Assembly (NCBI GenBank): GCA_900772695.1
Contig: CAAGRO010000375.1
Span: forward strand, 1 to 30,480
Length of the DNA: 30,480 bases
DNA from: an uncultured Oribacterium sp.
GTDB taxonomy: Bacteria; Bacillota; Clostridia; Lachnospirales; Lachnospiraceae
Direction: 5' to 3'
The translations under genes were made by a program, and so were the position numbers. The notes beneath the pieces were generated by a model that did not search any database, was not told the origin of the DNA, and was given only the letters and a program-made list of their open reading frames with translations. This document shows, piece by piece, positions 15,599 to 24,606 of this stretch; within the stretch, counting starts at the first letter, position 1, and each line of letters begins with the position of its first letter.

Positions 15599-17173
15599 TC
15601 AGTTGATCGAGACATGGACGCTGTCATAATCCAGCACATCCTGAAGCACCGGCTCGGTATCATCAGAGCCTGTGATCTCGACATTTTCGAGGGTGAGACG
15701 CTTTACATTTCTCGCATAGATGGCTCTTCCAGTCATCTCCGGGAAGTTGTCCATCATGATGGTCTGGCGCGGCTTTCTCTCCGATTTCGGGAGGAAGTCG
15801 ACCTTTATGTTCTTGAGAACGATGTTCTCGATGTAGCGCTCGGGTAATCCATACGCCACCAGCATACAGGCATCGGCACCGGTGCATGTGATGTTCTCGG
15901 CCCGGATCGTTCCGATCGTCGGTGTCTTATCATCCACCGGATGGAAGTCCTGGTTCTGTACGTAGTCGCTGTGGCCGTCCGGATCACAGAAGTAGAACAT
16001 GTTGAAGGTGAATGGCATATGCACATCCTTCATAAGGATGTCGTGGAAATATACCCCATCATACAGTGTTTCCGGTCCGCGACCGCGACGGGTCTTGATC
16101 CGAAGTCCCCGATCCGTTCCATCGAAGATGCACTGTGCGACCTCGACGTTTACGACGCCGCCGGCCGCTTCCGAGCCGACCGTCACACTGCCGTGTCCTC
16201 TTTCGAGGAAGGAGTTCCGAATCGTGAAGTGATCCGAAATCTTATGATGGTTCTGACTCATGTAGTACTTTCCGGACTTCAGGGCGATACAGTCATCGCC
16301 GACGGAGATCTTCGTACCGAGGATCAGGATGTCATCACAGCTCTCCGGATCAAAGCCGTCCGTGTTCGGTGAATCGGATGGGTTCCAGATCGTGATGTTA
16401 TAGACACCGATATGATCCGTATAGTAGGGATGTACTGTCCAGCTCGGGGAATTCTTCACCGTGATGGACTGAAGACGTACATGGCTACAGTGGTTCAGGA
16501 AGATGGTGTTCGGACGCCATGCGGTCCGCATCACCTTCGGGTTCTGCCACCAGTCCCCCTCGGCACCGCCACCATCGATGTGGCCCCGTCCGACGATGTC
16601 GACGTGCTCTGCTTCGATCGCCGAAATCAGGGATGCGAAGGAGGTCTCTGGATTTCCTTCCCAGCTTGCGAGATTATACTCGCCCGTTCCATCCGTCGTC
16701 TTCGTCATACCCGGCATCAGCGGGTAGTGATTCCGGTCCGGATCACCCTTCAGCACAGCCCCCTCATCGAGCCATAAGCTCATGTAGCTCTTCAGGAAGA
16801 GCGGTCTCGACAGGTAGGTTCCTGCCGGCACGTACACGGTTCCATCCTTCGGGCAGGCACTAATCGCCGCCTGGAGGCAGATCGTGTCATCGGTCTCGCC
16901 GTCGCCATGAGCGCCGAAGCTTCGGACATCGAGGAGCACGGACTCAAATTCCGTATGGAAAGACTGCGTTTCCTCTGCATCCTTTGTCTTCACCGTCAGT
17001 GTATAATCACTGTCCGGCTGGAGACCATCGATCGTGAGGACGTTCAGCGTCGATCGCGCACGTTCCTCACCATTCAGAAGCACACGGTACTCCTCCGGTG
17101 CGTAGCAGATCGTCTGATTGTCACATTCGATGGTGACGCTCCGCTTAAACACAGCTCTGATCGTGAATTTCAT
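15599..17173 (-). CDS. GH28 polygalacturonase, probably intracellular exo-type
   Basis: 524-residue pectin-backbone hydrolase. An N-terminal beta domain of about 80 residues (fibronectin-III-like, LTIDGLQPDSDYTLTVKT) precedes a right-handed beta-helix. All GH28 signatures are intact: NTDGFD (270-275), DD at 293-294 in VGDDCIALKSG, GHG (326-328) and RIK (358-360); the general acid and bases are therefore present. The N-terminal domain plus lack of signal peptide is typical of PehX-like exo-polygalacturonases that release galacturonate units from oligomers. AGGAG is 7 nt before the ATG. It is the first gene of the minus-strand pectin operon and is divergent from the CE8 gene. Confidence 0.94.
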   Translation of the reverse strand: MKFTIRAVFKRSVTIECDNQTICYAPEEYRVLLNGEERARSTLNVLTIDGLQPDSDYTLTVKTKDAEETQSFHTEFESVLLDVRSFGAHGDGETDDTICLQAAISACPKDGTVYVPAGTYLSRPLFLKSYMSLWLDEGAVLKGDPDRNHYPLMPGMTKTTDGTGEYNLASWEGNPETSFASLISAIEAEHVDIVGRGHIDGGGAEGDWWQNPKVMRTAWRPNTIFLNHCSHVRLQSITVKNSPSWTVHPYYTDHIGVYNITIWNPSDSPNTDGFDPESCDDILILGTKISVGDDCIALKSGKYYMSQNHHKISDHFTIRNSFLERGHGSVTVGSEAAGGVVNVEVAQCIFDGTDRGLRIKTRRGRGPETLYDGVYFHDILMKDVHMPFTFNMFYFCDPDGHSDYVQNQDFHPVDDKTPTIGTIRAENITCTGADACMLVAYGLPERYIENIVLKNIKVDFLPKSERKPRQTIMMDNFPEMTGRAIYARNVKRLTLENVEITGSDDTEPVLQDVLDYDSVHVSIN

Positions 17174-17344
17174 GTTTCTTCTCCTGTAATCAACTAGTCA
17201 AATCTTTAACGTTATGAAATATCACCAACAAGTTTCTTGACTTGGCTTAAGTATACGAGCAAATATCACAGAATGCTTATATAAAAGGACCTTTTTTGCC
17301 TGCACTTATCTAATCGGACACTTATTTGACATTAATTTCTCATT

Positions 17345-17358
17345 TGTAAGCGCTTTTT
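17345..17358 (+). promoter_or_regulatory. cre-like catabolite operator
   Basis: TGTAAGCGCTTTTT matches the cre consensus TGWNANCGNTNWCA at all but the last two positions and contains the LacI/CcpA-type core AAGCGCTT. It lies about 24 bases upstream of the CE8 -35 box and upstream of the GH28 promoter region. A site for another LacI-family regulator is equally possible. Confidence 0.4.
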
Positions 17359-17381
17359 TATAAATTTTCATGTCCGAAAGC

Positions 17382-17409
17382 TTGAGCAAGTAGAATAAAG
17401 ATTTATAAT
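17382..17409 (+). promoter_or_regulatory. Promoter of the pectinesterase gene
   Basis: TTGAGC (17382-17387), 16-base spacer, perfect TATAAT (17404-17409). Transcription would start near 17416, leaving a leader of about 87 nt before the GTG start. Confidence 0.65.
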
Positions 17410-17502
17410 AGAGAGGCCAATGATTAAGAAATTTACACAAACGACGCTGCCAGAAGCTGTGAAAGCGCACAGTTTCAGCAGCAGATTCTGAAAGGAGCTC
17501 CT

Positions 17503-18699
17503 GTGCTCACTGTATCCAAAAGTGAAAATGCCGCATCCCACAGCGGCAGAATGCATGCTCATTATAATAAAGAAAGCACCACTGCCGATGGCGGTGCGGC
17601 GTCCGCCGTATTTTCGAGTATCCAGTCCGCAGTCGATGCTGCAGACGCCGCTTATAAAGAAACGCTTCAACGCGGAGTATCCTGGCCGGGCGAGACGATC
17701 CGAATTTCGAAGGGCATCTATCACGAGCGCGTCACGATCACCACACCTGGACTGACCATTCGCGGAGAAGGCGCGCAGGAAACGATCATCTCCTGCGGTC
17801 TCTATGGTTTTATGCCCTCTCCGGACATCGGAAAGCTCGGTACCTTCCGAAGCTACACGATGCTCATCGACGCCGACCAGGTGACGCTCCGTGATCTCGG
17901 CATCGAAAACACAGCCGGTGCCGGTCCCGAGATCGGACAGGCGATCGCACTCTATGCGGATGGTGACGAGCTCTGCTTCGACAGCATTGCCCTCCTCGGC
18001 TGGCAGGACACGCTCTTCACCGGTCCGCTGCCGCCGAAGGAAATCGAGAAGAACGGATTCATCGGTCCGAAGCAGTTCGCGCCGCGGCGGAACGGGCATC
18101 AGTACTATCGGAACTGTCATATCGAGGGGGACATCGACTTCATCTTCGGCTCCGCGACGGCCTTTTTCGATCACTGCACGATTCTACAGAAGGACCGGCG
18201 AAAGCTGCTGCGTCCTGCAGCTGCCGGTCCTGCGCTGAGAAAGCCGGTCTGTGACGACACATCGTTCCCAGGCAGCGAAGACTCGTCCGGGAAGCACGGG
18301 GCCGCTGCCGCTGATCCACACGCAGTGACGGAAGCGCTGAGCTACGCCACGGCAGCGTCCACTCCGGAGGGGCAGGCCTACGGTTATGTCTTCGACCACT
18401 GCCGCTTTCTCTCCGACTGTCCGGATGCGAGCTGCTATCTGGGCCGGCCATGGCGAAACTTCGCACATGTTGCCATCCTCCACTCCTGGCTCGGACCGCA
18501 GATTCATCCGGCGGGCTTCCATAACTGGGGAAAGACCGAGGCCGAGGATTCCGTACGATTCTGTGAGTACCAGAATGAAGGACCGGGGGCCGCGCGTTCG
18601 CAGCGTGTCCCCTTCGCAAAAGAGCTGAGCGATGAGGAAGCGAAGCACTATGCACGTGAAAAGGTCGTCTCTTTTGCAGTAAAGAAGGAAAAAGTATGA
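17503..18699 (+). CDS. CE8 pectin methylesterase, predicted cytoplasmic
   Basis: 398 residues; removes methyl groups from methyl-esterified galacturonate. The beta-helix fold carries the CE8 signatures: GQAIALY with Q146, GWQDTLFTG with Q168-D169, DFIFGSATAFF with D212, and LGRPWRN with R315 and W317, so the Asp/Asp/Arg active site is complete. Residues about 231-285 form an Ala-rich insertion between helix turns. No signal peptide is seen, so it likely acts on imported oligomers, as for YbhC-like intracellular relatives. The start is a GTG with AAGGAG 5 nt upstream; the first ATG (17551) has no ribosome binding site and is less likely. It is divergent from the GH28-led operon and shares its control region. 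Confidence 0.92.
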   Translation: MLTVSKSENAASHSGRMHAHYNKESTTADGGAASAVFSSIQSAVDAADAAYKETLQRGVSWPGETIRISKGIYHERVTITTPGLTIRGEGAQETIISCGLYGFMPSPDIGKLGTFRSYTMLIDADQVTLRDLGIENTAGAGPEIGQAIALYADGDELCFDSIALLGWQDTLFTGPLPPKEIEKNGFIGPKQFAPRRNGHQYYRNCHIEGDIDFIFGSATAFFDHCTILQKDRRKLLRPAAAGPALRKPVCDDTSFPGSEDSSGKHGAAAADPHAVTEALSYATAASTPEGQAYGYVFDHCRFLSDCPDASCYLGRPWRNFAHVAILHSWLGPQIHPAGFHNWGKTEAEDSVRFCEYQNEGPGAARSQRVPFAKELSDEEAKHYAREKVVSFAVKKEKV

Positions 18700-18847
18700 T
18701 ATACTGACAAATCGGGGCCTGCACCACGTAGATCAGCAGAAATCCATCATCGGTACAGCGTACCGGGGCCCGTCCGAATCATCATATATCTTATGCCATG
18801 CCTGGGATGCATGATCCGCAGGTATGCACCGTTTTGAAGGAGAAGCT

Positions 18848-20080
18848 ATGGGAAAGAAGCTTTTAGTCGCACAGTCCGGTGGACCGACGTCTGCCATCAA
18901 TGCCACGCTGGCCGGCATCATCGAGGCCGCCATCCGGAATCCGGAGGTAAGCGATGTGCTCGGTGCACGCTATGGTATCCAGGGCGTGCTGCGTGAGCAG
19001 TTCCTGGATCTGAGCGGCATCGAACACATCGAGGACTTGCTCGACACCCTGGCCGTGACCCCAGCCGCCGCACTCGGCTCCTGCCGTTTCAAGCTGAAGG
19101 ATCCGGCGCAGGACCCGTCGGAGTTCGAGGAGCTCATCCGTATCTTCCAGAAGCACGAGATCGGCTACTTCGTCTATATCGGCGGCAATGACTCGATGGA
19201 TACCGTCTGGAAGCTCTCCGATTATATTAAGGAGCATCATATTCCGGACATCGTCGTGGTCGGTGCGCCGAAAACCATCGACAACGACCTCTACGGCATC
19301 GATCACTGCCCGGGCTTCGGCTCCGCCGCGAAGTATATCGCGACCTCCATCTCCGAGCTGGAGCGTGAGCTCGAGGTATACGATACACCGTACGTCATCG
19401 TCGTTGAGATGATGGGCAGAAATGCCGGCTGGCTGACGGCAGCGGCCGCACTCGCAGAGAGCGCAAACAGCAACGTTCCGTATCTCATCTATCTCGAGGA
19501 GCGTCCGTTCGATCTCAATGACTTCATCTCCGATCTCCGGGGTGAGCTCGCGGTCGGCAAGGATGTCATCGTCGCCATCAGTGAGGGTATCCGTGACCGC
19601 AGCGGCAAGATGATCTGTGACTATGCCGATCGTGACCAGTCGAAGGATGCCTTCGGTCATACCATCGCGACCGGTGCCGGCAAGGTGCTGGAGAACGCGA
19701 TCCGCTCAAACATCGGCTGCAAGGTGCGCTACATCGAGCTGAATCTCCTGCAGCGCTGTGCAGGCCATCTCCTCTCCGAGACCGACATCACGGAGTCGAC
19801 CGAGCTCGGTCGCAATGCGGTCCGCCTCGCTGTCGATGGCCAGAATGGTGTGATGTCGACGCTGACCCGTACTTCGAATCATCCGTACAGTGTAACCTAC
19901 GGTGCCGCGGACATCGCCGAGATCGCAGATCGGGAGAAGAAGGTCCCGGACAGCTGGATCACCTCCGAGGGCAACGGTGTCACCGAAGAAATGCTCGAGT
20001 ATCTGCGTCCGCTCGTGCAGGGCGAGCGCTCCTGCAAATTCGAAAACGGCATCCCAAAGTACATCGTCTTCGATAAATAA
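18848..20080 (+). CDS. pfp: 6-phosphofructokinase, pyrophosphate-dependent type
   Basis: 410-residue phosphofructokinase that phosphorylates fructose 6-phosphate to the 1,6-bisphosphate. The donor loop reads GGNDS (112-116), with Asp where ATP-dependent enzymes have Gly, and PKTIDND (141-147) with Lys where ATP enzymes have Gly. Both changes mark the PPi-dependent class; the reaction would be reversible. The MGRNAGWLTAA block is the substrate site. The ATG at 18848 is preceded by AAGGAG at 5 nt; an ATG 24 bases upstream lacks one. The 148-base leader contains hairpins (CGGTAC / GTACCG at 18751-18765 and CCTGGGAT / ATCC-CAGG at 18801-18822). A strong terminator follows. Confidence 0.93.
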   Translation: MGKKLLVAQSGGPTSAINATLAGIIEAAIRNPEVSDVLGARYGIQGVLREQFLDLSGIEHIEDLLDTLAVTPAAALGSCRFKLKDPAQDPSEFEELIRIFQKHEIGYFVYIGGNDSMDTVWKLSDYIKEHHIPDIVVVGAPKTIDNDLYGIDHCPGFGSAAKYIATSISELERELEVYDTPYVIVVEMMGRNAGWLTAAAALAESANSNVPYLIYLEERPFDLNDFISDLRGELAVGKDVIVAISEGIRDRSGKMICDYADRDQSKDAFGHTIATGAGKVLENAIRSNIGCKVRYIELNLLQRCAGHLLSETDITESTELGRNAVRLAVDGQNGVMSTLTRTSNHPYSVTYGAADIAEIADREKKVPDSWITSEGNGVTEEMLEYLRPLVQGERSCKFENGIPKYIVFDK

Positions 20081-20086
20081 GCCACT

Positions 20087-20113
20087 AAAAAAGGCCCCTC
20101 CGGGGCCTTTTTT
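20087..20113. terminator. Bidirectional intrinsic terminator between pfp and transaldolase
   Basis: AAAAAAGGCCCC (20087-20098), loop TCC, GGGGCCTTTTTT (20102-20113): a 12-bp perfect stem with T-runs in both directions, between convergent genes. Confidence 0.93.
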
Positions 20114-20120
20114 CATTTCT

Positions 20121-20777
20121 TTACTTGCCGAATACGGCTTCGTAGTCCTTGCGGAAGCGCTCGATGCCGATGTCAGTGAGCGGATGCTTCACCATCTGCA
20201 TGAGTACCTTGAACGGAACAGTGGCGATATCCGCACCGGTCTTCGCACACTCGACGATATGCATCGGATGACGTACGGAGGCGCAGATCACCTCGGTCTC
20301 GATATCCGGATACATCTGGAAGATATCCTCGATGTCCTGGATCAGGGCGATACCGTCGGTGGAGATATCATCGAGGCGGCCCAGGAACGGAGACACGTAG
20401 GTCGCACCGGCCCGCGCAGCGAGCAGTGCCTGAGATGCCGAGAATACAAGGGTCACATTGGTGTGGATGCCTTCCGCTGAAAGCACCTTCACCGCCTTCA
20501 GTCCTTCGGTGGTCATCGGAATCTTCACCACCATGTTCTTATGAAGCTTCGCGATCTCACGGCCCTCGGCGATCATGCCCTCGGCGTCGGTCGTGCTGGC
20601 CTTCACCTCACCGGAAATCGGACCGTCGACGATCTCTGTGATCTCCTTCAGAGTCTCCATATAGTCCCGGCCTTCCTTCGCAATCAGGGAAGGGTTTGTG
20701 GTGACACCGGCGATGATGCCCATATCATTTGCTTCACGAATCTCATCTACATTTGCTGTATCGATAAAAAATCTCAT
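20121..20777 (-). CDS. tal: Transaldolase, short Fsa/TalC type
   Basis: 218-residue class I aldolase of the small transaldolase / fructose-6-phosphate aldolase subfamily, acting in the non-oxidative pentose phosphate pathway. The Schiff-base lysine is K85 in VVKIPMT, the same position as in E. coli FsaA. Other blocks are FFIDTAN, GVTTNPSL, TNVTLVFS and SPFLGRLDD. The ATG at 20777 has GGAGG at 8 nt; a GTG three codons upstream overlaps that site. The gene is 118 bases downstream of transketolase on the same strand, so the two likely form one transcript. A small hairpin CTGCCTT / AAGGCAG lies between them at about 20830-20847. Confidence 0.93.
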   Translation of the reverse strand: MRFFIDTANVDEIREANDMGIIAGVTTNPSLIAKEGRDYMETLKEITEIVDGPISGEVKASTTDAEGMIAEGREIAKLHKNMVVKIPMTTEGLKAVKVLSAEGIHTNVTLVFSASQALLAARAGATYVSPFLGRLDDISTDGIALIQDIEDIFQMYPDIETEVICASVRHPMHIVECAKTGADIATVPFKVLMQMVKHPLTDIGIERFRKDYEAVFGK

Positions 20778-20895
20778 ACTGTTCACCTCCTGATGAACGT
20801 TTATGCCACCGCTGCCGGGCGAAGTGCGTCTGCCTTCGAAAGGCAGGCTTCACATACGCTCCCCACCTCGCCGGCGAAGCGGGATCTGAAATCTA

Positions 20896-22881
20896 TCAGA
20901 GACTGTTTACAGTTTCCACGACATTCTCCACCGTGAAACCGAAGTGCTTAAAGAGAAGCGAGCCGTTACCGGACGCGCCGAAGCCGTGCATGCTGACGAC
21001 CTTACCGTCCAGGCCGACATACTTATACCAGCCGAAATCAGACAGTGCCTCGATGGCCACTCTCTTCCGTACGCTGTTCGGAAGTACCGACTCCTTATAC
21101 GCCGCATCCTGACGATCGAAGGCCTCCATGTTCGGCATGGAAACGACACGTACCTTCTTTCCCTGGGCGTCAAGCTCTGCCTTCGCCTTCACCGCGAGTG
21201 CAACCTCGGATCCGGTCGCGATCAGGATGTACTCCGGTGTGCCCTCACAGTCATCGATGATGTAGGCACCCTTCTCCACCTTATGCGCATCCGCACCCGG
21301 CAGCTGCTCGAGGTTCTGTCTCGTCAGCACGAGGGCCGTCGGACGATCCTTCGCCTCCAGGGCCATCCGCCATGCGCCCTCGGTCTCGGTACGATCACAC
21401 GGACGGATGACATCGAAGTTCGGAATCGAGCGGAGCATCGCGAGCTGCTCGATCGGCTCATGGGTCGGGCCATCCTCGCCGACACCGATGGAATCATGGG
21501 TCAGTACGAAGATCTGCGGAATCTTCATCAGTGCGGCCAGTCTCGCCATCGGCTTCAGATAGTCACTGAAGACGAAGAAGGTCGCCACGAAGGTGCGAAG
21601 ACCGCCATGGAGCAGCATACCGTTTGCGATACCGGCCATCGCCATCTCACGAACGCCGAAGTGAATGTTCTTTCCTTCCGGTGTCTCCGCGCTGAAGTAG
21701 CCCTCGCCCTTCATCTCGGTCTTATTGGAAGGTCCGAGATCCGCCGAACCGCCGAAGAGGTTCGGAAGCTTATCCTTCATATAGTTGATGACGACACCCG
21801 AGGAAGCTCTCGTCGCCTCGGCCTTCTCTGCCTTTGCATAGAAGCCGTCATCCGTACAAAGTGCCTTCACATCCTCATCCGAGTGGTAGCGGGCCCACAG
21901 CTCCGCCATCTCCGGGAACTTCGCACAGTACTCATCGAAAAGCTTCTTCCAGGCATCCTCTGCCGGCTGCTTCGCCTCCGCGAGTGCCTTATAATGAGCG
22001 TATACCTCCTCCGGCACATAGAACGGCTCCTGAGACGGCCACTCGAGCGTCTCCTTCATCGCCTTTACATTTTCCTCGCCGAGCGGCTCGCCATGGGCTG
22101 CTGCGGAGCCCTGCTTTGCAGGGCAGCCGGAGCCGATGGTGGTCTTCACCTTGATGAAGTATGGTGCGGAATCATCCTGAAGTGCCGTATCCAGTGCGGC
22201 TGCAATCTTCTCCAGATCATTACCGTCATCCACCTCGAGGATCCGGAAGCCGAAGGCCTCGGCGCGCTTCACCACGTCCTCACGGAACGCGATGTCCGTA
22301 GAGCCCTCGATGGAAATCTTATTGGAGTCATAGAGCACGGTCAGCTTGGAAAGATTCCAGGTGCCGGCCAGTGACAGCGCCTCAGAGGAAATGCCCTCCA
22401 TCAGATCGCCATCACCTGCGATGACAAAGGTACGATGATTGACGATTTCATAACCCGGCTTGTTAAAAATCGATGCCAGGTGCTTCTCCGCAGCTGCCAT
22501 ACCGACGGCCATGCTGATGCCGGCACCGAGCGGTCCGGTGGTCGCTTCGATGCCGACCGTGTGACCATACTCCGGATGGCCAGGTGTCAGGGAACCGAGC
22601 TGACGGAACTGCATCACATCTTCCTTCGTGAGACCGAAGCCGAACAGGTGAAGCAGGGAATACAGCAGCATGGAGCCGTGTCCACCGGAAAGAATAAAGC
22701 GGTCACGATCCTCCCATGTCGGATCGGCCGGATTGATGTTCAGATAATGTGCCCACATTTCATAGGCCATCGGTGCCACACCGAGTGGCAGTCCCGGGTG
22801 TCCGGAATTTGCCTTCTGGATTGCATCTGCTGATAAAACACGGATGGCATTGACGGCCATCGTTTCCATATCTTTCGTCAT
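20896..22881 (-). CDS. tkt: Transketolase
   Basis: 661 residues, full-length thiamine-diphosphate enzyme that moves two-carbon ketol units between sugar phosphates. The pyrophosphate-binding signature AGDGDLMEGISSEALSLAG with NKISIEG, the substrate motifs NSGHPGLPLG and SGGHGSMLLY, and the central HDSIGVGEDGPTHEP of the Pyr domain are all present, followed by the C-terminal domain ending NVVETVNSL. GGAGG lies 8 nt before the ATG. It lies upstream of transaldolase, and together they supply the non-oxidative pentose phosphate pathway, which also absorbs products of pectin catabolism. Confidence 0.97.
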   Translation of the reverse strand: MTKDMETMAVNAIRVLSADAIQKANSGHPGLPLGVAPMAYEMWAHYLNINPADPTWEDRDRFILSGGHGSMLLYSLLHLFGFGLTKEDVMQFRQLGSLTPGHPEYGHTVGIEATTGPLGAGISMAVGMAAAEKHLASIFNKPGYEIVNHRTFVIAGDGDLMEGISSEALSLAGTWNLSKLTVLYDSNKISIEGSTDIAFREDVVKRAEAFGFRILEVDDGNDLEKIAAALDTALQDDSAPYFIKVKTTIGSGCPAKQGSAAAHGEPLGEENVKAMKETLEWPSQEPFYVPEEVYAHYKALAEAKQPAEDAWKKLFDEYCAKFPEMAELWARYHSDEDVKALCTDDGFYAKAEKAEATRASSGVVINYMKDKLPNLFGGSADLGPSNKTEMKGEGYFSAETPEGKNIHFGVREMAMAGIANGMLLHGGLRTFVATFFVFSDYLKPMARLAALMKIPQIFVLTHDSIGVGEDGPTHEPIEQLAMLRSIPNFDVIRPCDRTETEGAWRMALEAKDRPTALVLTRQNLEQLPGADAHKVEKGAYIIDDCEGTPEYILIATGSEVALAVKAKAELDAQGKKVRVVSMPNMEAFDRQDAAYKESVLPNSVRKRVAIEALSDFGWYKYVGLDGKVVSMHGFGASGNGSLLFKHFGFTVENVVETVNSL

Positions 22882-22955
22882 GATATATCCTCCACCTTTA
22901 CTTACTAAAGCATAGAACCTGCGCCATGCTCCTGTATTCAGACATAGCTGGTTTC

Positions 22956-22984
22956 ATTTTAAAACGCAAATCCCGATATAGCAA
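22956..22984 (-). promoter_or_regulatory. Candidate transketolase promoter
   Basis: On the minus strand TTGCTA (complement of 22979-22984) and TAAAAT (complement of 22956-22961) are 17 bases apart. The leader would be about 68 nt. Confidence 0.45.
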
Positions 22985-23019
22985 CTATGTATTTACAGGA
23001 TACCACCTTTTGAATGTTC

Positions 23020-23066
23020 AAAAAACAGTTCAGCGAAGGTCCCCCGGCAGGTACTTCGCTGAACTG
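23020..23066 (-). terminator. Intrinsic terminator of the MATE gene
   Basis: CAGTTCAGCGAAG (23026-23038) and CTTCGCTGAACTG (23054-23066) form a 13-bp perfect stem with a 15-base loop. On the minus strand a run of six T follows (complement of 23020-23025). It begins 5 bases after the MATE stop codon. Confidence 0.9.
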
Positions 23067-23070
23067 TACG

Positions 23071-24432
23071 TTATGCATTCATATGATACTGTGTTTTCAG
23101 CTTCTTCAGGCAGTGATAGAAGCACGGGATCAGAAAGGCATCTGCAAAGATCCACGCAAGTGGGGACGCGAAGCAGGACGCGATGTAACCGAGCCACGGA
23201 ACGAACACGAAGCCGACCAGTCCGCGGGCCACCATCTCACAGACGCCGGCGAGGATTGCGAGGCCGGAGAAGCCCATGCCCTGGATCGTGAAACGCCAGA
23301 CATTGACGATGGTGAGCGGGATATAGAAGGCCGCATTGCAGGCGAGAAAGAGGTGTGCGTTTCGGATGACCTCAGTCTCACCGGCATCCACGAAAAGCTT
23401 CGGGATCTCGCCCCCGAAGAAGATCAGGAGGACACAGATCAGCACCGAATAGATGGAGCCCTGGATCGTCGCGGAGCGTACGCCCTCCCGGATACGATCG
23501 AAGCGGAGGGCCCCGACATTCTGACCGGCATAGGTCGCCATGGTCGCGCCGAGCGAATCGAAGACACAGCAGACGAAATTACTGATACGCTGGCCGGCGG
23601 TGATGGCCGCCAGGGCGATCGCACCGAGGCCGTTCACCGCGGTCTGCAGGATGACGGAGCCGATGGCTGTGATGGAGTACTGAAGGCCCATCGGGATACC
23701 CATACCGAGGAGCGTCAGCACCTTCTCGCCGTCCGGCTTCATCTCGCCCGCCTCGAAGCGGAGAACAGGGAACTTATACACCATATAGACGAGACACAGT
23801 ACACCGCTCAGTCCCTGTGAGATGACGGTCGCATACGCCGGTCCCTCGACGCCGAAGCCCATGAGACCGATGGAGATATAGTCGAGCAGGATGTTGAGAA
23901 GCGCCGCAAAAATCAGAAAATAAACCGGTGTTTTCGCATCACCGAGCGAACGGATGATGCTGGCCGTGATGTTATAAAGAAAGATCGCCGGCGTTCCCAG
24001 GAAGATGATGAAGATGTAATCATAGGCATAATCAAAGATCGATGCCGGCGTATTCGTACCGATCAGAATGCTCCTCGTCAGCGCACCGATCACTGCGGTC
24101 ATCAGCACGGAGATCGCCACCGTGAGGTAGATGATCTGCGCAACATACTTCCGAAGTCCTCTGAAATCCTGTGCACCGAAGCGCTGTGCCACCGGGATCG
24201 CGAAGCCCGCCGTCGCACCGATGATGAAGCCGTTCACCATAAAATTGATCGCGCCGGTGGAACCGACACCGGCCAGTGCATCGACACCCAGAAAACGGCC
24301 GACGATAATGGTATCCACCATGCTGTAAAACTGCTGAAAAAGTGTTCCGAGCAGCATCGGAATCGCAAATCCCAGAATCAGCTTCGTCGGATTTCCGTTC
24401 GTCATATCCTTCATACTTGATTTTGCGGCCAT
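23071..24432 (-). CDS. MATE-family multidrug/Na+ antiporter
   Basis: 453 residues with twelve predicted membrane segments in two similar MatE halves. The start ILGFAIPMLLGTLFQQFYSMVDTIIVGRFLG is the standard first-helix motif, and the second half repeats it as GIPMGLQYSITAIGSVILQTAVNGLG. MATE proteins export cationic drugs, dyes or metabolites using a Na+ or H+ gradient; the substrate here is unknown. AGGAGG lies 4-5 nt before the ATG. It sits alone between terminators downstream of fbp and upstream of tkt, so it looks like its own unit and is probably not functionally tied to its neighbours. No clear promoter was found in the 120 bases upstream. Confidence 0.94.
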   Translation of the reverse strand: MAAKSSMKDMTNGNPTKLILGFAIPMLLGTLFQQFYSMVDTIIVGRFLGVDALAGVGSTGAINFMVNGFIIGATAGFAIPVAQRFGAQDFRGLRKYVAQIIYLTVAISVLMTAVIGALTRSILIGTNTPASIFDYAYDYIFIIFLGTPAIFLYNITASIIRSLGDAKTPVYFLIFAALLNILLDYISIGLMGFGVEGPAYATVISQGLSGVLCLVYMVYKFPVLRFEAGEMKPDGEKVLTLLGMGIPMGLQYSITAIGSVILQTAVNGLGAIALAAITAGQRISNFVCCVFDSLGATMATYAGQNVGALRFDRIREGVRSATIQGSIYSVLICVLLIFFGGEIPKLFVDAGETEVIRNAHLFLACNAAFYIPLTIVNVWRFTIQGMGFSGLAILAGVCEMVARGLVGFVFVPWLGYIASCFASPLAWIFADAFLIPCFYHCLKKLKTQYHMNA

Positions 24433-24552
24433 ACATCCTCCTGTAATCTTCTGCCTTCGATCTGCGCACGTCGATAGAACTGTGTATCACCGGACATGCG
24501 TCCAGCATGCACCGTATCGCCGCAGCCTGTTTTTTCATACAGAATCCCATAT

Positions 24553-24583
24553 AAAAACGGGACCCTGATTTGATCCCGTTTTT
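24553..24583. terminator. Intrinsic terminator of fbp
   Basis: AAAAACGGGA (24553-24562) and TCCCGTTTTT (24574-24583) form a 10-bp stem ending in a T-run on the minus strand, about 25 bases after the fbp stop codon. Confidence 0.88.
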
Positions 24584-24606
24584 TATAGCACTGTTCTTTT
24601 TTCAAA

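Larger units (their letters stand above)
17174..17502. other. AT-rich divergent regulatory region between GH28 and pectinesterase
   Basis: 329 bases with no gene. It holds a plus-strand promoter for the CE8 gene, a cre-like sequence, two direct copies of AAATATCAC (17217-17225 and 17261-17269), and a small palindrome AAAAGG-A-CCTTTT (17284-17296). On the minus strand a -10-like TATACT (complement of 17250-17255) has only a poor -35 (AAGCAT), which suggests activator-dependent transcription of GH28 and the operon behind it. Confidence 0.7.

Noticed and set aside
17326..17364. TTGACA at 17326-17331 with TATAAA at 17359-17364 as a second CE8 promoter
   Set aside because: The spacer would be 27 bases, too long for a sigma-70-type promoter; the pair at 17382-17409 is better.
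18140..18727. Minus-strand open frame opposite pectinesterase, Arg/Pro/Ser-rich
   Set aside because: Composition typical of reversed G+C-rich coding sequence; the CE8 motifs on the plus strand are unambiguous.
24032..24550. Open frame upstream of and overlapping the MATE gene (starting MGFCMKKQ)
   Set aside because: Most of it overlaps MATE in another frame and the unique first part has no ribosome binding site or family features.
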